Shown: positions 34,207 through 41,760 of the stretch, piece by piece
Position numbering within the stretch: position 1 is the stretch's first letter
Layout: each line of letters opens with the position of its first letter
NCBI GenBank assembly: GCA_020349885.1
Contig: CP070701.1
Location: 1,196,339-1,260,338 of the forward strand
From: Acidobacteriota bacterium
Lineage (GTDB): Bacteria; Acidobacteriota; G020349885
Direction: 5' to 3'
DNA length: 64,000 nucleotides
Notes under the pieces: generated by a model
Databases searched by the model: none
The model's input: only the letters and a program-made list of their open reading frames with translations
What the model was told of the DNA's origin: nothing
Translations under genes and position numbers: made by a program

Positions 34207-34332
34207 ATTGAGTGTTTCTAAAAGTAACACATGAAGACTAAATTTATTATGAACGGAAAAATTGCGGAGGTTTCAGGAGAAAAAAGTTATTGGTGACAAG
34301 GAGTTCAAAAGAAGGAAAAAACATTGTAACTA

Positions 34333-34348
34333 TGGCACGCAATGTGCA
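34333..34348 (+). promoter_or_regulatory. Sigma-54-type promoter
   Basis: TGGCACG-caat-GTGCA matches the -24/-12 consensus (TGGCACG-N4-TTGCA) at all but one position. The GG (34334-34335) and GC (34346-34347) are separated by exactly 10 nt. The transcript should begin near 34359, leaving a short leader with AAGGAG before the ATG at 34376. pil genes are known sigma-54 targets in other bacteria. Confidence 0.6.
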
Positions 34349-34375
34349 TTTTGGAATCAAAAAAGGAGTAGCGGC

Positions 34376-35014
34376 ATGATGAGAACGTCTGTGGTGTTTT
34401 CGGGCTTTCGTTCCCTCTGGGGCTATTGGTGCGTCTTGGGATTGGCGGCGGTGCTTGTCGGAACGGTGTTTCTGGCGGGCTGCGGAAACGAGCTGGAGGA
34501 TGTGGGGGAGTCCGACACCATCCTCTACGTCAAGCAAATAGTCGGGGATGACGGCGATGTTATCTTCTCCGACCAGCAGATTTCGACCGGTTCGATATGC
34601 AACGACAACGCCACGGTTACCCTGGCAGCCGAGCTTAAAAGCCCGGATGCATCCCCCGGCACTGTCGGCTACACCGACGTTGTGGTGACGGATTACCGGG
34701 TGGACTATTTCCGCGTGGACGGCAACCCTTCCGAGCCCGGCACGACCGTTCCGGAGTCTTTCCAAGGACAGCTCCAGCTTGTGGTTCCCGCTGGAGGCAA
34801 CGCTTCCATTAACTTCGTCATTGTGCGCCACGAGACCAAGGAAGCTCCCCCCGTTAGTGACCTTGCTTTTGGATTCGGAGAGGGAATCATTGTCGTTACG
34901 GCTCAGTGCACGTTCTGGGGAAAAGACCAGATGGGCGCCGGGGATCAGGTTTCGGCGGTCGGCCTCATCGAAATTCACTTTGCAGATTTCGGAGACAGCA
35001 AGACGTCTTGTTAG
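34376..35014 (+). CDS. Lipoprotein of unknown function downstream of pilQ
   Basis: A 212-residue lipoprotein. The signal peptide ends in a good lipobox (VFLAGC, Cys36), and the mature protein begins GNELEDVGES. The rest looks beta-rich, about 175 residues, with no family I recognise. AAGGAG lies 7 nt before ATG 34376, so longer in-frame starts (34262) are discounted. A sigma-54-like promoter immediately upstream and the position after pilQ suggest a pilus- or surface-related role. Confidence 0.75.
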   Translation: MMRTSVVFSGFRSLWGYWCVLGLAAVLVGTVFLAGCGNELEDVGESDTILYVKQIVGDDGDVIFSDQQISTGSICNDNATVTLAAELKSPDASPGTVGYTDVVVTDYRVDYFRVDGNPSEPGTTVPESFQGQLQLVVPAGGNASINFVIVRHETKEAPPVSDLAFGFGEGIIVVTAQCTFWGKDQMGAGDQVSAVGLIEIHFADFGDSKTSC

Positions 35015-35032
35015 TAATAAGGAGATTCCGTC

Positions 35033-35782
35033 ATGAAAAAGACCCTCGCGTTTAGCCTTTTGATATCGGGGGCCCTGTTGGGCTATTGGGCGTGCACCAC
35101 CGACGAGATAGCGGGCCCGCCGATTATGCCGCTCTGTCCTAGTGTCAACGTTGCTTCGGACTCAGCGGCGGTCTGTTCGGGCAATCCTGTGACGCTCACC
35201 GCGAATACATCGGGAGGGACTGCAGCGTGTGATGACTGTGCCGACATCGATTGCACCAACGGCATCGACGACGACGGGGACAGCTCCATAGACGAGACCG
35301 ATTGCACCAACAGTATTGACGACGACGCGGACGGCTTGGTCGATGAGGAAAGTGAAATTTACGTGATCCTGTGGAACACTGGGGATAATACGCAGGTGAT
35401 CACCAAGAACCCGACGGCGACGACGACGTACACGGTGACGGTGACGGACGCGGGCGGGTGCTCGAAATCAAGCAGCAAGACGGTCCTGGTGGACCCGGTG
35501 GTTATGGTTGCGGCGAGCGTACTTCCCCTGACGGGGAATTCGCAAGTAACCAATACTCCTGATGTTGGAGGAACGGTCTTTAACTTTACGGGCTTAGCGA
35601 CAGGCGGTATTGGTATTGTAGATACGTCGTATAGCTGGACTTTCGGAGACGGCAACACCGCAAACACCCAGAATCCCACGCACACCTATGTGAGCCCAGG
35701 CACGTATTCCGTGACGCTGACGGTGACCGACGATTGCACTACGACGGCAACGGATTCGTCCATCAGCATCGTCGTTTCCTAG
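35033..35782 (+). CDS. Secreted PKD/Ig-domain protein with Asp-rich repeat insertion
   Basis: A 249-residue exported protein. The signal peptide ends ALLGYWACTT; Cys21 may be lipidated although the lipobox is imperfect. An Ig-like domain begins CSGNPVTLTANTSGGT and resumes with YVILWNTGDNTQVITKN. Between these halves lies a Cys/Asp-rich cassette of two MopE-type metal-binding-like units (NGIDDDGDSSIDETDC and a second). A PKD domain closes the protein (SWTFGDGNTANTQNPTHTYV). It follows the previous lipoprotein by 18 nt with AGGAG upstream. Likely a surface or adhesion protein. Confidence 0.8.
   Translation: MKKTLAFSLLISGALLGYWACTTDEIAGPPIMPLCPSVNVASDSAAVCSGNPVTLTANTSGGTAACDDCADIDCTNGIDDDGDSSIDETDCTNSIDDDADGLVDEESEIYVILWNTGDNTQVITKNPTATTTYTVTVTDAGGCSKSSSKTVLVDPVVMVAASVLPLTGNSQVTNTPDVGGTVFNFTGLATGGIGIVDTSYSWTFGDGNTANTQNPTHTYVSPGTYSVTLTVTDDCTTTATDSSISIVVS
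35227..35352 (+). repeat. Asp-rich repeat cassette (2 units)
   Basis: Encodes CDDCADIDC followed by two NxIDDDxDxxxDE units. The DNA is closely related to the entry of the larger array at 40897-41490; for example ATCGACGACGACGGGGA occurs in both. It interrupts an Ig-like domain. Confidence 0.75.
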
Positions 35783-35798
35783 TATAGTGGCCGGAATC

Positions 35799-35824
35799 GC
35801 CGGGGAGGGAGGAATAGCCCCGGC
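35799..35824. terminator. GC-rich stem between convergent genes
   Basis: GCCGGGG (35799-35805) pairs with CCCCGGC (35818-35824) around a 12-nt loop, between the PKD gene and the minus-strand DUF1573-like gene. There is no T-run, so intrinsic termination is uncertain. Confidence 0.4.
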
Positions 35825-35868
35825 TTTCGCGAGGGGATAAAGGAGGATTACCTCAGCTCGCCGCGCTC

Positions 35869-36729
35869 CTAAAGCTGTTTCCCAAGGAGCTCGGGCATTT
35901 CCTTCACGAGAAGCGAAACATCGAGCGTGTGCTCCGGGAGGAGCTCCAGGTTGGTCCGAAGCGTAATCTTTTCCTGGTTGTAGACGCCCACCGGGGCGTC
36001 GGGTGCGGAGCTGAGGGTCATGATGATATCGCCCCGGCGCGCCCACGTTTTCGGGTCTTGCGGCAGCTCCGTTTCGACGTGCTTCGGGTTGGCCGCTTTT
36101 TCGAGGTCGATCTGGAGATGGGGGGTTGAGCACGCGGCCTCGTAAATTTTAAGCGGCGCGGCGTGCTCCGAGTGCAGCACGAACCGCCGCTTCTTGACGT
36201 AGCCGCGGAAGGTGTCGATGCGCACCGCCGTCCATTCCGGAAACGTTTGAAGAAGGGTGTGCTTTATCCCCCTCACGCGCAGGAGATGCTTGGGACGCTC
36301 GGGGTCGTTCGTGAGGACGGTGAACGTTTTGAGGAACGGTCCGTAGGGGAGCTGCGGAAAGGGCAGGCGAACGCGGACCGATGCCGCGCCGCCGGGCATG
36401 GCGAAGACGTCGAACGTTTCCACGAGACTGGATGGATGGATGGAGAAGATTTCCAGAAGGCCGTCGCCGTGGTTTTCGAGACGAAAGGTGTGCGTCAAGA
36501 GCGTCTGCTGCTCCTTGAGCAACGTTCCCGCGCTCCATTCCCATTCCGGAACGTAGACCTTGGGCGGGAGGGCGAGCAGGTCTTTTTCCAGCCGGTTCCC
36601 GGGCGGCCCCGCCTGCCGGTCGGCGGGCGGGTTAGCCGCGGCGTCCCCCGCTTTGGGAGAAAGCGCCGCCGTCGCTGCGGCGCCGACGAGGCCAAGAAAG
36701 GCCGCGGCGCCGAGCGTGATTCTCGCCAT
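35869..36729 (-). CDS. DUF1573-like secreted protein, copy 2
   Basis: A 286-residue protein beginning MARITLGAAAFLGLVGAAAT, a signal peptide or anchor. It resembles the neighbour at 36848-37723 in fold: beta-rich, with FTVLTNDPERPKHLLRVRG near the middle and RRGDIIMTLSSAPDAPVGVY near the end. It lacks the PACGC cysteine motif of that neighbour, which reads HPSSLVE here. The start is uncertain: 36819 (AAAAGG upstream, 28 nt after the previous gene) would add 30 residues before the hydrophobic stretch. Function unknown. Confidence 0.7.
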   Translation of the reverse strand: MARITLGAAAFLGLVGAAATAALSPKAGDAAANPPADRQAGPPGNRLEKDLLALPPKVYVPEWEWSAGTLLKEQQTLLTHTFRLENHGDGLLEIFSIHPSSLVETFDVFAMPGGAASVRVRLPFPQLPYGPFLKTFTVLTNDPERPKHLLRVRGIKHTLLQTFPEWTAVRIDTFRGYVKKRRFVLHSEHAAPLKIYEAACSTPHLQIDLEKAANPKHVETELPQDPKTWARRGDIIMTLSSAPDAPVGVYNQEKITLRTNLELLPEHTLDVSLLVKEMPELLGKQL

Positions 36730-36847
36730 GCTTCGGTGCGCGGGCGGCGTGGGAATTTTCAGGTCGGAACCTCTTCCGCAATTTTCACGGAAATTGGGAA
36801 AATTGCGAAAGACCCGCATAAGGCCTTTTCCGGGAATTTTAGGCTGG

Positions 36848-37723
36848 TTATTGCGGTTTTGCCTGCGGGTACGGGTTGACCTGCAATGGCGGTTTGGCCT
36901 GCTGGTCCGGTTTGGCCTGCTGGTCCGGTTTGGCCTGCGAGGAGGGTGTTTTGGCATTTGACGCCGCGTCCTCCGTGGGAGGAGCCGTCACGCGCACCGA
37001 AAGGCTGATCTTGACTTCGGGCATTTTCGCATGCGTGGTCTTGACGATGATGCTGCGCCCCGTGATGTATCCTACTGGCGTTTCGGGAGAAAGCTTGACC
37101 GTAAGGATGTAATCGCCCCGGCGGGCGATGACGCTCGGCTCCACCTGAACGGCATGCTCCTTCACTTTTTCGTATGACACCTCTATGTATTCGGTGTCCG
37201 AGACGGCGGACTTGACCTCGAAGGGTTCTTCCTTGTCGTCCTCGGCGTGTAGGACGAGCTTCTTCTCGTCGCCGTAGCCCTTGCGGGCACTGAAGACAGC
37301 CCTGTCGTTGGGAAGCACCCGGATGTAGGCCGAGACAACCACACTTATGCGGAGCGAAACGCTCGGCTCGACCGGGTCGTCGGTTTTGACGCTGATCGTT
37401 TTGACCTGCTGGCCGTAGGAGAAGCCTTTCGTGTCGACGGCGGCGGAAATTTTTCCCTCTTCGCCCGGCGCGACTTCCTTGTCGAACTCTGCCACCGTGC
37501 AACCGCACGCCGGGCGCACCTGGAGAAGATTAAGCGTAGCGTTGCCGACGTTCTTGACGACGAAGTCGTACTTCACTTTCTCGCCCTTCTGCACCACGCC
37601 CTTGTTGTATTCCCGGACGGGAATTTTCATCTGCGGCTTTGCTTCTTCCTGGGCGAACGAAGAAAGCGGCGAGGAAATCATAACGCACCCTGCAATCCAC
37701 ACCAGCCAGAGGTATTTTTTCAT
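36848..37723 (-). CDS. DUF1573-containing secreted protein, copy 1
   Basis: A 291-residue exported protein (signal peptide ending SSPLSSFAQ). The DUF1573 domain carries FVVKNVGNATLNLLQVRPAC, then GCTVAEFDKEVAPGE, near residues 60-90. A second beta domain contains RRGDYILTVKLSPETPVGYI. The C-terminus is a low-complexity tail with KPDQQA repeats. DUF1573 proteins have an Ig/MSP-like fold and are common in Planctomycetes-Verrucomicrobia-Bacteroidetes-type genomes; the function is not established. GGAGG lies upstream of the ATG at 37723. Confidence 0.82.
   Translation of the reverse strand: MKKYLWLVWIAGCVMISSPLSSFAQEEAKPQMKIPVREYNKGVVQKGEKVKYDFVVKNVGNATLNLLQVRPACGCTVAEFDKEVAPGEEGKISAAVDTKGFSYGQQVKTISVKTDDPVEPSVSLRISVVVSAYIRVLPNDRAVFSARKGYGDEKKLVLHAEDDKEEPFEVKSAVSDTEYIEVSYEKVKEHAVQVEPSVIARRGDYILTVKLSPETPVGYITGRSIIVKTTHAKMPEVKISLSVRVTAPPTEDAASNAKTPSSQAKPDQQAKPDQQAKPPLQVNPYPQAKPQ
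36881..36950 (-). repeat. 18-bp repeats at the 3' end of DUF1573 copy 1
   Basis: Three near-identical 18-bp units encode the KPDQQA tail. In another frame the same DNA gives an Arg/Pro/Asn/Ser repeat, which creates a false N-terminal extension for the next gene. Confidence 0.7.
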
Positions 37724-37761
37724 GTTAGCCTCCTGCATTTTCTTGAGTAAAACAAGTCAAC

Positions 37762-37790
37762 ATGTAACACAACAAGCGGGGCAAATGCAA
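37762..37790 (-). promoter_or_regulatory. Promoter of the DUF1573 pair
   Basis: On the minus strand: TTGCAT (37790-37785), 17-nt spacer, TTACAT (37767-37762). It shares the TTGCAT -35 with the promoters at 3091 and 28637. Transcript start near 37755; leader about 32 nt with GGAGG. Confidence 0.6.
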
Positions 37791-37809
37791 GTGCCGTGCC
37801 GCGCCCCGC

Positions 37810-37826
37810 CCCGCCCGGAGGGCGGG
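37810..37826 (-). terminator. GC stem after the MauE-like gene
   Basis: CCCGCCC-gga-GGGCGGG, a 7-bp perfect stem directly after the MauE-like stop codon. It has no T-run. Confidence 0.45.
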
Positions 37827-37827
37827 A

Positions 37828-38271
37828 TCAGCCTTCGGGCGCGGAGCGCGTCCGCGCCACCAAGAGCGCGCCCATGGCGAGCAGCCCGGCGTTTCCTGCG
37901 ATGTGAAGAAGCATTTCACCCGTCCCGGACGCCTCGCCCGCGCTCGAAAAACAGCCGCAGTGGAGTTCGATGCCACGTACGACGGCCTGCGTCAGGCCGA
38001 CGATAAAGAGCCCAGAAAGCCCCGCAAGCGCCACCGCGCTCGCCCGGATCCAGAATCCGACCAGGAGGAAAATCCCCGCCAGAAGCTCAAGCCAGGGGAG
38101 ATAGATCGCAAGCAGATTCGTGCTCCATAGCGGCATCATACGGTAGTTTTGAATGTTTTGGGCGAAGGCGGCTGGGTCGGAAATTTTATGAAGGCTCGCG
38201 TACACGAAAACGCAGGCGAGCACGACGCGGCATGCCAGGTGAAGCCACTTGCAGTCCAGCCAGGAGCTCAT
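37828..38271 (-). CDS. MauE/DoxX-like membrane protein
   Basis: A 147-residue protein with four hydrophobic helices, for example LACRVVLACVFVYASLHKI at the N-terminus and AIYLPWLELLAGIFLLVGFW in the middle. It matches the MauE/DoxX family of quinone-linked membrane proteins. HCGCF in the third loop may be a redox Cys pair. It starts in an ATGA overlap with the rhodanese stop. Rhodanese + MauE pairs are probably involved in envelope thiol/disulfide or sulfur chemistry. Confidence 0.8.
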   Translation of the reverse strand: MSSWLDCKWLHLACRVVLACVFVYASLHKISDPAAFAQNIQNYRMMPLWSTNLLAIYLPWLELLAGIFLLVGFWIRASAVALAGLSGLFIVGLTQAVVRGIELHCGCFSSAGEASGTGEMLLHIAGNAGLLAMGALLVARTRSAPEG

Positions 38272-38819
38272 TCGACAGCTCCTTCCGTCGGATGTCCCGC
38301 CGCCAGCCATTCCTGCCACCCCCCGAAGAAGACGTAGACGGGCGCATAGCCGAACTCCGACAGGCTGTCGCCCAGGTGGATGCTCGCCTTGCATTCGGCG
38401 CCGCCGCAGTAGACCACGATGGGGCGGCCCTCCAGCTTTTCAAAAAGATGGCCGTAGTCTTCCCAGTGCTCCTCGGGGATGTTCAGGGCGCCTGCGATAT
38501 GGCCGCTCTCGTATTCATGGGCCTCGCGGGCGTCCACGAAGACCGCCTTCTGTGCGGCGAAAAGCGCATGGGCCTGCTCGAGCGTAACGCGCTGCGGCGC
38601 GCTCGGCCCGGCCGCGGGAGGCGGCTCCTTGCCCGCCAGGGGGTCGTAGGGGGGGGCGTCTTCTTCGAGAAAGCGCGAAATGTCGGCCTCCTCCAGAACG
38701 CGCTCCTTGGCGATCCACGCAAGCGGCTCCTCGGCCGTGGCGTTATAGAGCCCCGCGACCGCCGCGCTCAGCACCAGCAGGAGCGCCAGTTCACGACATA
38801 GACATGGTATGGAAGGCAT
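38268..38819 (-). CDS. Membrane-anchored rhodanese-domain protein
   Basis: A 183-residue protein with an N-terminal signal anchor (LALLLVLSAAVAGLYNATA). The C-terminal rhodanese domain has VFVDAREAHEYESGHIAGAL and an active-site loop VVYCGGAEC whose first Cys would carry the persulfide. It likely faces the periplasm. The start at 38819 (MPSIPCLCREL) is chosen because it precedes the hydrophobic segment directly. It lies 19 nt after the DUF192 gene and overlaps the MauE start. Confidence 0.82.
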   Translation of the reverse strand: MPSIPCLCRELALLLVLSAAVAGLYNATAEEPLAWIAKERVLEEADISRFLEEDAPPYDPLAGKEPPPAAGPSAPQRVTLEQAHALFAAQKAVFVDAREAHEYESGHIAGALNIPEEHWEDYGHLFEKLEGRPIVVYCGGAECKASIHLGDSLSEFGYAPVYVFFGGWQEWLAAGHPTEGAVE

Positions 38820-38838
38820 GGCTTTAAAACGCCTCGGC

Positions 38839-39345
38839 TCAAGAGGGGGTTCCGGAAAGATTTTCGAGGGCGATGTGCGAGCCCACGCGCAGGGCGTTTC
38901 GGGCGGCGGCGCCCGCGGGGATTTCAAGCACGTAGCGCGCCTCTCGGGGCGGCGCGTAGGAAGGGCAGGGCCCGGCGCCCGCGTCGGGACAGGGCGGAAC
39001 GCTCTCCTCGGCGTGCACCACCACGCCGCGCGCATCGAGCCAGAGGATGTCGATGGAGAAGCGCATGTTCTTCATCCAGAACGCATGGAGGCCGTCCTCG
39101 GGGAAGACGAAGAGCATGCCTTCCTCCTCGGAGAGATTTTCTCTGAACATCAGCCCGAGCGCCCGCTCATCGGGCGTGCGGCGCACTTCGAGCGAAAGAA
39201 TCTTGCCCGAGGCGAGGCGCGCCAGGGGCTTTGCCGCGGGCTTGGCGAGGGCGTTTCTCTCGGCGCGCTGCGCACAGTTGGAGGCGCCCAGCAACGTGGC
39301 CAGCAAGCAGCAGAGGACAAGGGAAGCCGGAAAGCGGGCGCTCAT
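38839..39345 (-). CDS. DUF192 protein
   Basis: A 168-residue exported protein: hydrophobic N-terminus (LVLCCLLATLLGASNC, possibly lipidated), then the DUF192 beta-barrel with TPDERALGLMFRENL, EGMLFVFPEDGLHAFWMKNM and FSIDILWLDARGVV. The family is widespread and of unknown function. It heads the cluster with rhodanese and MauE, all on the minus strand and downstream of argF. Confidence 0.85.
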   Translation of the reverse strand: MSARFPASLVLCCLLATLLGASNCAQRAERNALAKPAAKPLARLASGKILSLEVRRTPDERALGLMFRENLSEEEGMLFVFPEDGLHAFWMKNMRFSIDILWLDARGVVVHAEESVPPCPDAGAGPCPSYAPPREARYVLEIPAGAAARNALRVGSHIALENLSGTPS

Positions 39346-39403
39346 TTCTTATCGGGTGCCGCGTGCAGCTTGCGGTCGGGGGCTCATGATTTTTTGCACG
39401 GCC

Positions 39404-40342
39404 TCAGGCGGCACCGAGCAGCTTCAGCAGGAGCGCCTTCTCCGTGTGGAGGCGGTTCTCGGCCTGGTCCCAGACGATGGACGCGTCGGAGTCGATGACC
39501 TCGTCCACGACCTCCTCGCCCCGGTGCGCCGGCAGGCAGTGCATGAAGAGCGCGCCTTTCTTGGCCTTCCGCATCAAGTCGGGCGTGACGCTGTAGTCTT
39601 TGAAAATTTTTAGGCGCTCCTCGTGTTCCGCTTCCTGGCCCATCGAGGCCCAGACGTCGGTGTAGACGACGTTCGCTTCCGAGACGGCCTCCGCGACGCG
39701 GTGCGTGATCCTGAGTCCCCGGCTCGAGTCGGGGCTCGAAGGGGCGGCGCCGAGCTCCCCGGCGCGCTTGACGATGTCGGCGTCGGGCTCGTAGCCTTCG
39801 GGGCAGGCGACCGCCACGTCCGCGCCCAGGATGGCGCCCGCGAGCATGAGGGAGTGCGCGACGTTGTTTCCGTCTCCCACGTAGCAGACCCGCAGCCCTT
39901 CGAGTTTATTGAGCTTTTCGCGCAGCGTGAAGAAGTCCGCGAGCGCCTGGCAGGGGTGCAGCAGGTCGGAGAGGCCGTTCACGACGGGGACGCTCGCGGC
40001 CTCGGCCAGCGTCTCGACGTCCTCCTGGGCGAAGACCCGGGCCATGGCCGCGTCCACGTAGCGCGAAAGCACCCGCGCCATGTCCGGTATGGTCTCGCCG
40101 CGGCCGAGCTGGAGGTCGCGCGGGTTGAGGTACAGGGCATGCCCGCCGAGCTGCGCCATCCCCGCCTCGAAGGAGACGCGCGTCCGCGTCGAGGGCTTCT
40201 GGAAGATCATGGCGAGCGTCCGCCCCTCAAGCGCCGCGCGGAATTTCCCCGGCGTGCGCTTGACCTCCGCGGCAAGCTCGAAAAGCTCAAAGAAGCCCTC
40301 GCGGCTCAGGTCGTCGTCACGCAGAAAATTGCTAAGGTTCAT
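39404..40342 (-). CDS. argF: Ornithine carbamoyltransferase
   Basis: A 312-residue enzyme converting ornithine + carbamoyl phosphate to citrulline. The carbamoyl-phosphate motif is STRTRVSFE near residue 52, HPCQALADF near residue 130, and the ornithine loop FMHCLPAHRGEEV near residue 267. Length is normal. The ATG is 11 nt after an AATACT box. No other arginine-synthesis gene is adjacent. Confidence 0.95.
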   Translation of the reverse strand: MNLSNFLRDDDLSREGFFELFELAAEVKRTPGKFRAALEGRTLAMIFQKPSTRTRVSFEAGMAQLGGHALYLNPRDLQLGRGETIPDMARVLSRYVDAAMARVFAQEDVETLAEAASVPVVNGLSDLLHPCQALADFFTLREKLNKLEGLRVCYVGDGNNVAHSLMLAGAILGADVAVACPEGYEPDADIVKRAGELGAAPSSPDSSRGLRITHRVAEAVSEANVVYTDVWASMGQEAEHEERLKIFKDYSVTPDLMRKAKKGALFMHCLPAHRGEEVVDEVIDSDASIVWDQAENRLHTEKALLLKLLGAA

Positions 40343-40353
40343 ACGCAGTTACA

Positions 40354-40382
40354 AGTATTGCCCGAACGGCGATAATTTGCAA
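40354..40382 (-). promoter_or_regulatory. argF promoter
   Basis: On the minus strand: TTGCAA (40382-40377), 17-nt spacer, AATACT (40359-40354). The leader would be only a few nucleotides. Confidence 0.5.
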
Positions 40383-40402
40383 GGCTTGCTTGGCCCCGCG
40401 CC

Positions 40403-40432
40403 TTGACTCGGTTCGTGGCAGCCCGGTAGGAT
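40403..40432 (+). promoter_or_regulatory. Promoter of the cohesin-like lipoprotein gene
   Basis: TTGACT (40403-40408), 18-nt spacer, TAGGAT (40427-40432), then 6 nt to the ATG at 40439. No ribosome-binding site is present, consistent with a leaderless transcript. Confidence 0.6.
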
Positions 40433-40438
40433 AACAGG

Positions 40439-41680
40439 ATGCTTGATCGCGCTCGGCGTTTCGTTGTTTTCCCGGCGGCCGTTGCGGCGTTCGCGCTCCT
40501 TCTTGTGGGAGGTCTCCTCTCGTGCATGGAGGGAAAGCGCGTGGCCGACCCGAATTGCCTGTTCATCGCGTCCGATGTCACCGACGATCCCGGTCTTCCC
40601 CTCGATCCGCCACCGGGCACGGTGGCTCTGGTCTACAGTCCCAACGTTCGAGACGGAGGCGTTTCCACCGATATCGAACCTGCCTTTGACGTCGTGGTCT
40701 ACGGCCCGCTCACGAAGAGCGTATACAGCATTGCCTTCCACCTTCAGTACGATGCGACCATCTTGCAGTATGGGGGGAGAAGCGAAGGCTCGGTTTTTGA
40801 CGATGCCGTCTGTTATGGAGACTGCACGGAGTTTCAGGTGGACAGCACGACAGAGGAAGGCAAGCTCCTCGTGAGCCTAACGCGCCGGGTCCCGGCTTGC
40901 GGCGATTGTGCCGATTGCGCCGATTGCGTCGATTGCGCCGATTGCGCCGATTGCGCCGACATCGATTGCGCCAACGACATCGACGACGACGGGGATACCT
41001 TCATAGACGAGTTCGATTGTGTCAACGGCATCGACGACGACGGGGATACCCTCATAGACGAGGCCGATTGTACCAACTTTATTGACGACGACGGGGATAT
41101 CTTCATAGACGAGTTCGATTGTAACAACGGTATTGACGACGACGGCGATGGCTCGACAGACGAGGCCGATTGTAGCAACGGTATTGACGACGACGGGGAT
41201 ATCCTCATAGACGAGTTCGATTGTATCAACGACAGCGACGACGACGGGGATACCCTCATAGACGAGGCCGATTGTAGCAACGGTATTGACGACGACGGGG
41301 ACGGCTTGACGGACGAGACCGCTTGTGACGATTGCGTCACTTCTAATTGCACCGACGTTGTTGACAACGACGGGGACGGCCTAATAGACGAGCTCGACGG
41401 TGCAATTTGTAACGACTGTATCACTTCCGATTGTAGCAACGGTAGTGACGACGACGGGGACGGCTCGACAGACGAGACCGTCTGCGGCGTTGATTTTGCT
41501 GCGGGAGCGAACGTGGTGATGACGCTTGGGTTCGAGCCGACGGCAGAGGGCGGCCCGTCCCCGTTCGGTTTCGTTGGGGGCACACTGGAACTCAAAGATC
41601 CCAGCGGTGTCGATTTGAACGATCCCGCAACCGACTGGTTCGCCGGCTCGACAATCACCACGAGGGAGGAGTGCTTGTAG
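40439..41680 (+). CDS. Cohesin-like lipoprotein split by a Cys/Asp-rich metal-binding-like repeat array
   Basis: A 413-residue lipoprotein (lipobox GGLLSC, Cys29). Residues about 60-145 look like the first part of a cohesin-type domain (FDVVVYGPLTKSVYSIAFHL, YDATILQYGG, EGKLLVSLTR). The domain appears to resume after residue 350 (ANVVMTLGFEPTAEGG, FVGGTLELKDPSG, DWFAGSTITT). In between lie a CADC-type Cys/Asp stretch and nine acidic units of the type NGIDDDGDTLIDEADC, resembling MopE-type repeats. Such Asp loops usually bind Ca2+. A surface-exposed protein is likely; function unknown. Confidence 0.8.
   Translation: MLDRARRFVVFPAAVAAFALLLVGGLLSCMEGKRVADPNCLFIASDVTDDPGLPLDPPPGTVALVYSPNVRDGGVSTDIEPAFDVVVYGPLTKSVYSIAFHLQYDATILQYGGRSEGSVFDDAVCYGDCTEFQVDSTTEEGKLLVSLTRRVPACGDCADCADCVDCADCADCADIDCANDIDDDGDTFIDEFDCVNGIDDDGDTLIDEADCTNFIDDDGDIFIDEFDCNNGIDDDGDGSTDEADCSNGIDDDGDILIDEFDCINDSDDDGDTLIDEADCSNGIDDDGDGLTDETACDDCVTSNCTDVVDNDGDGLIDELDGAICNDCITSDCSNGSDDDGDGSTDETVCGVDFAAGANVVMTLGFEPTAEGGPSPFGFVGGTLELKDPSGVDLNDPATDWFAGSTITTREECL
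40897..41490 (+). repeat. Asp-rich tandem repeat array (about 9 units)
   Basis: It starts with a 9-bp microsatellite (GCCGATTGC and variants, about six copies; Asp-Cys-Ala), then 51-bp units encoding NxxDDDGDxxxDExxC. Units alternate between EFDC and EADC endings, a 102-bp higher-order period repeated three times. The last two units carry extra CxxC inserts (CDDCVTSNC, CNDCITSDC). Confidence 0.85.
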
Positions 41681-41704
41681 CTCGCCCGCAGGGGCGCGGC
41701 CTTC

Positions 41705-41733
41705 TTGAGGCGGAGAGGGGAGTCTGTTATACT
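41705..41733 (+). promoter_or_regulatory. ribH-nusB promoter
   Basis: TTGAGG (41705-41710), 17-nt spacer, TATACT (41728-41733). Transcript start near 41740, 21 nt before the ATG at 41761. Confidence 0.65.
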
Positions 41734-41760
41734 TTCCCTAAGAATTCGTGAGAAAACAAC

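Noticed and set aside
36730..36957. N-terminal extension (RPNRTS repeats) of DUF1573 copy 2
   Set aside because: It is another-frame reading of the 18-bp repeats that encode the KPDQQA tail of the upstream gene, and would place the signal sequence far inside the protein.
50..40342. Carbamate kinase and ornithine carbamoyltransferase as an arginine deiminase pathway
   Set aside because: They are 39 kb apart on opposite strands with no arcA or antiporter nearby.
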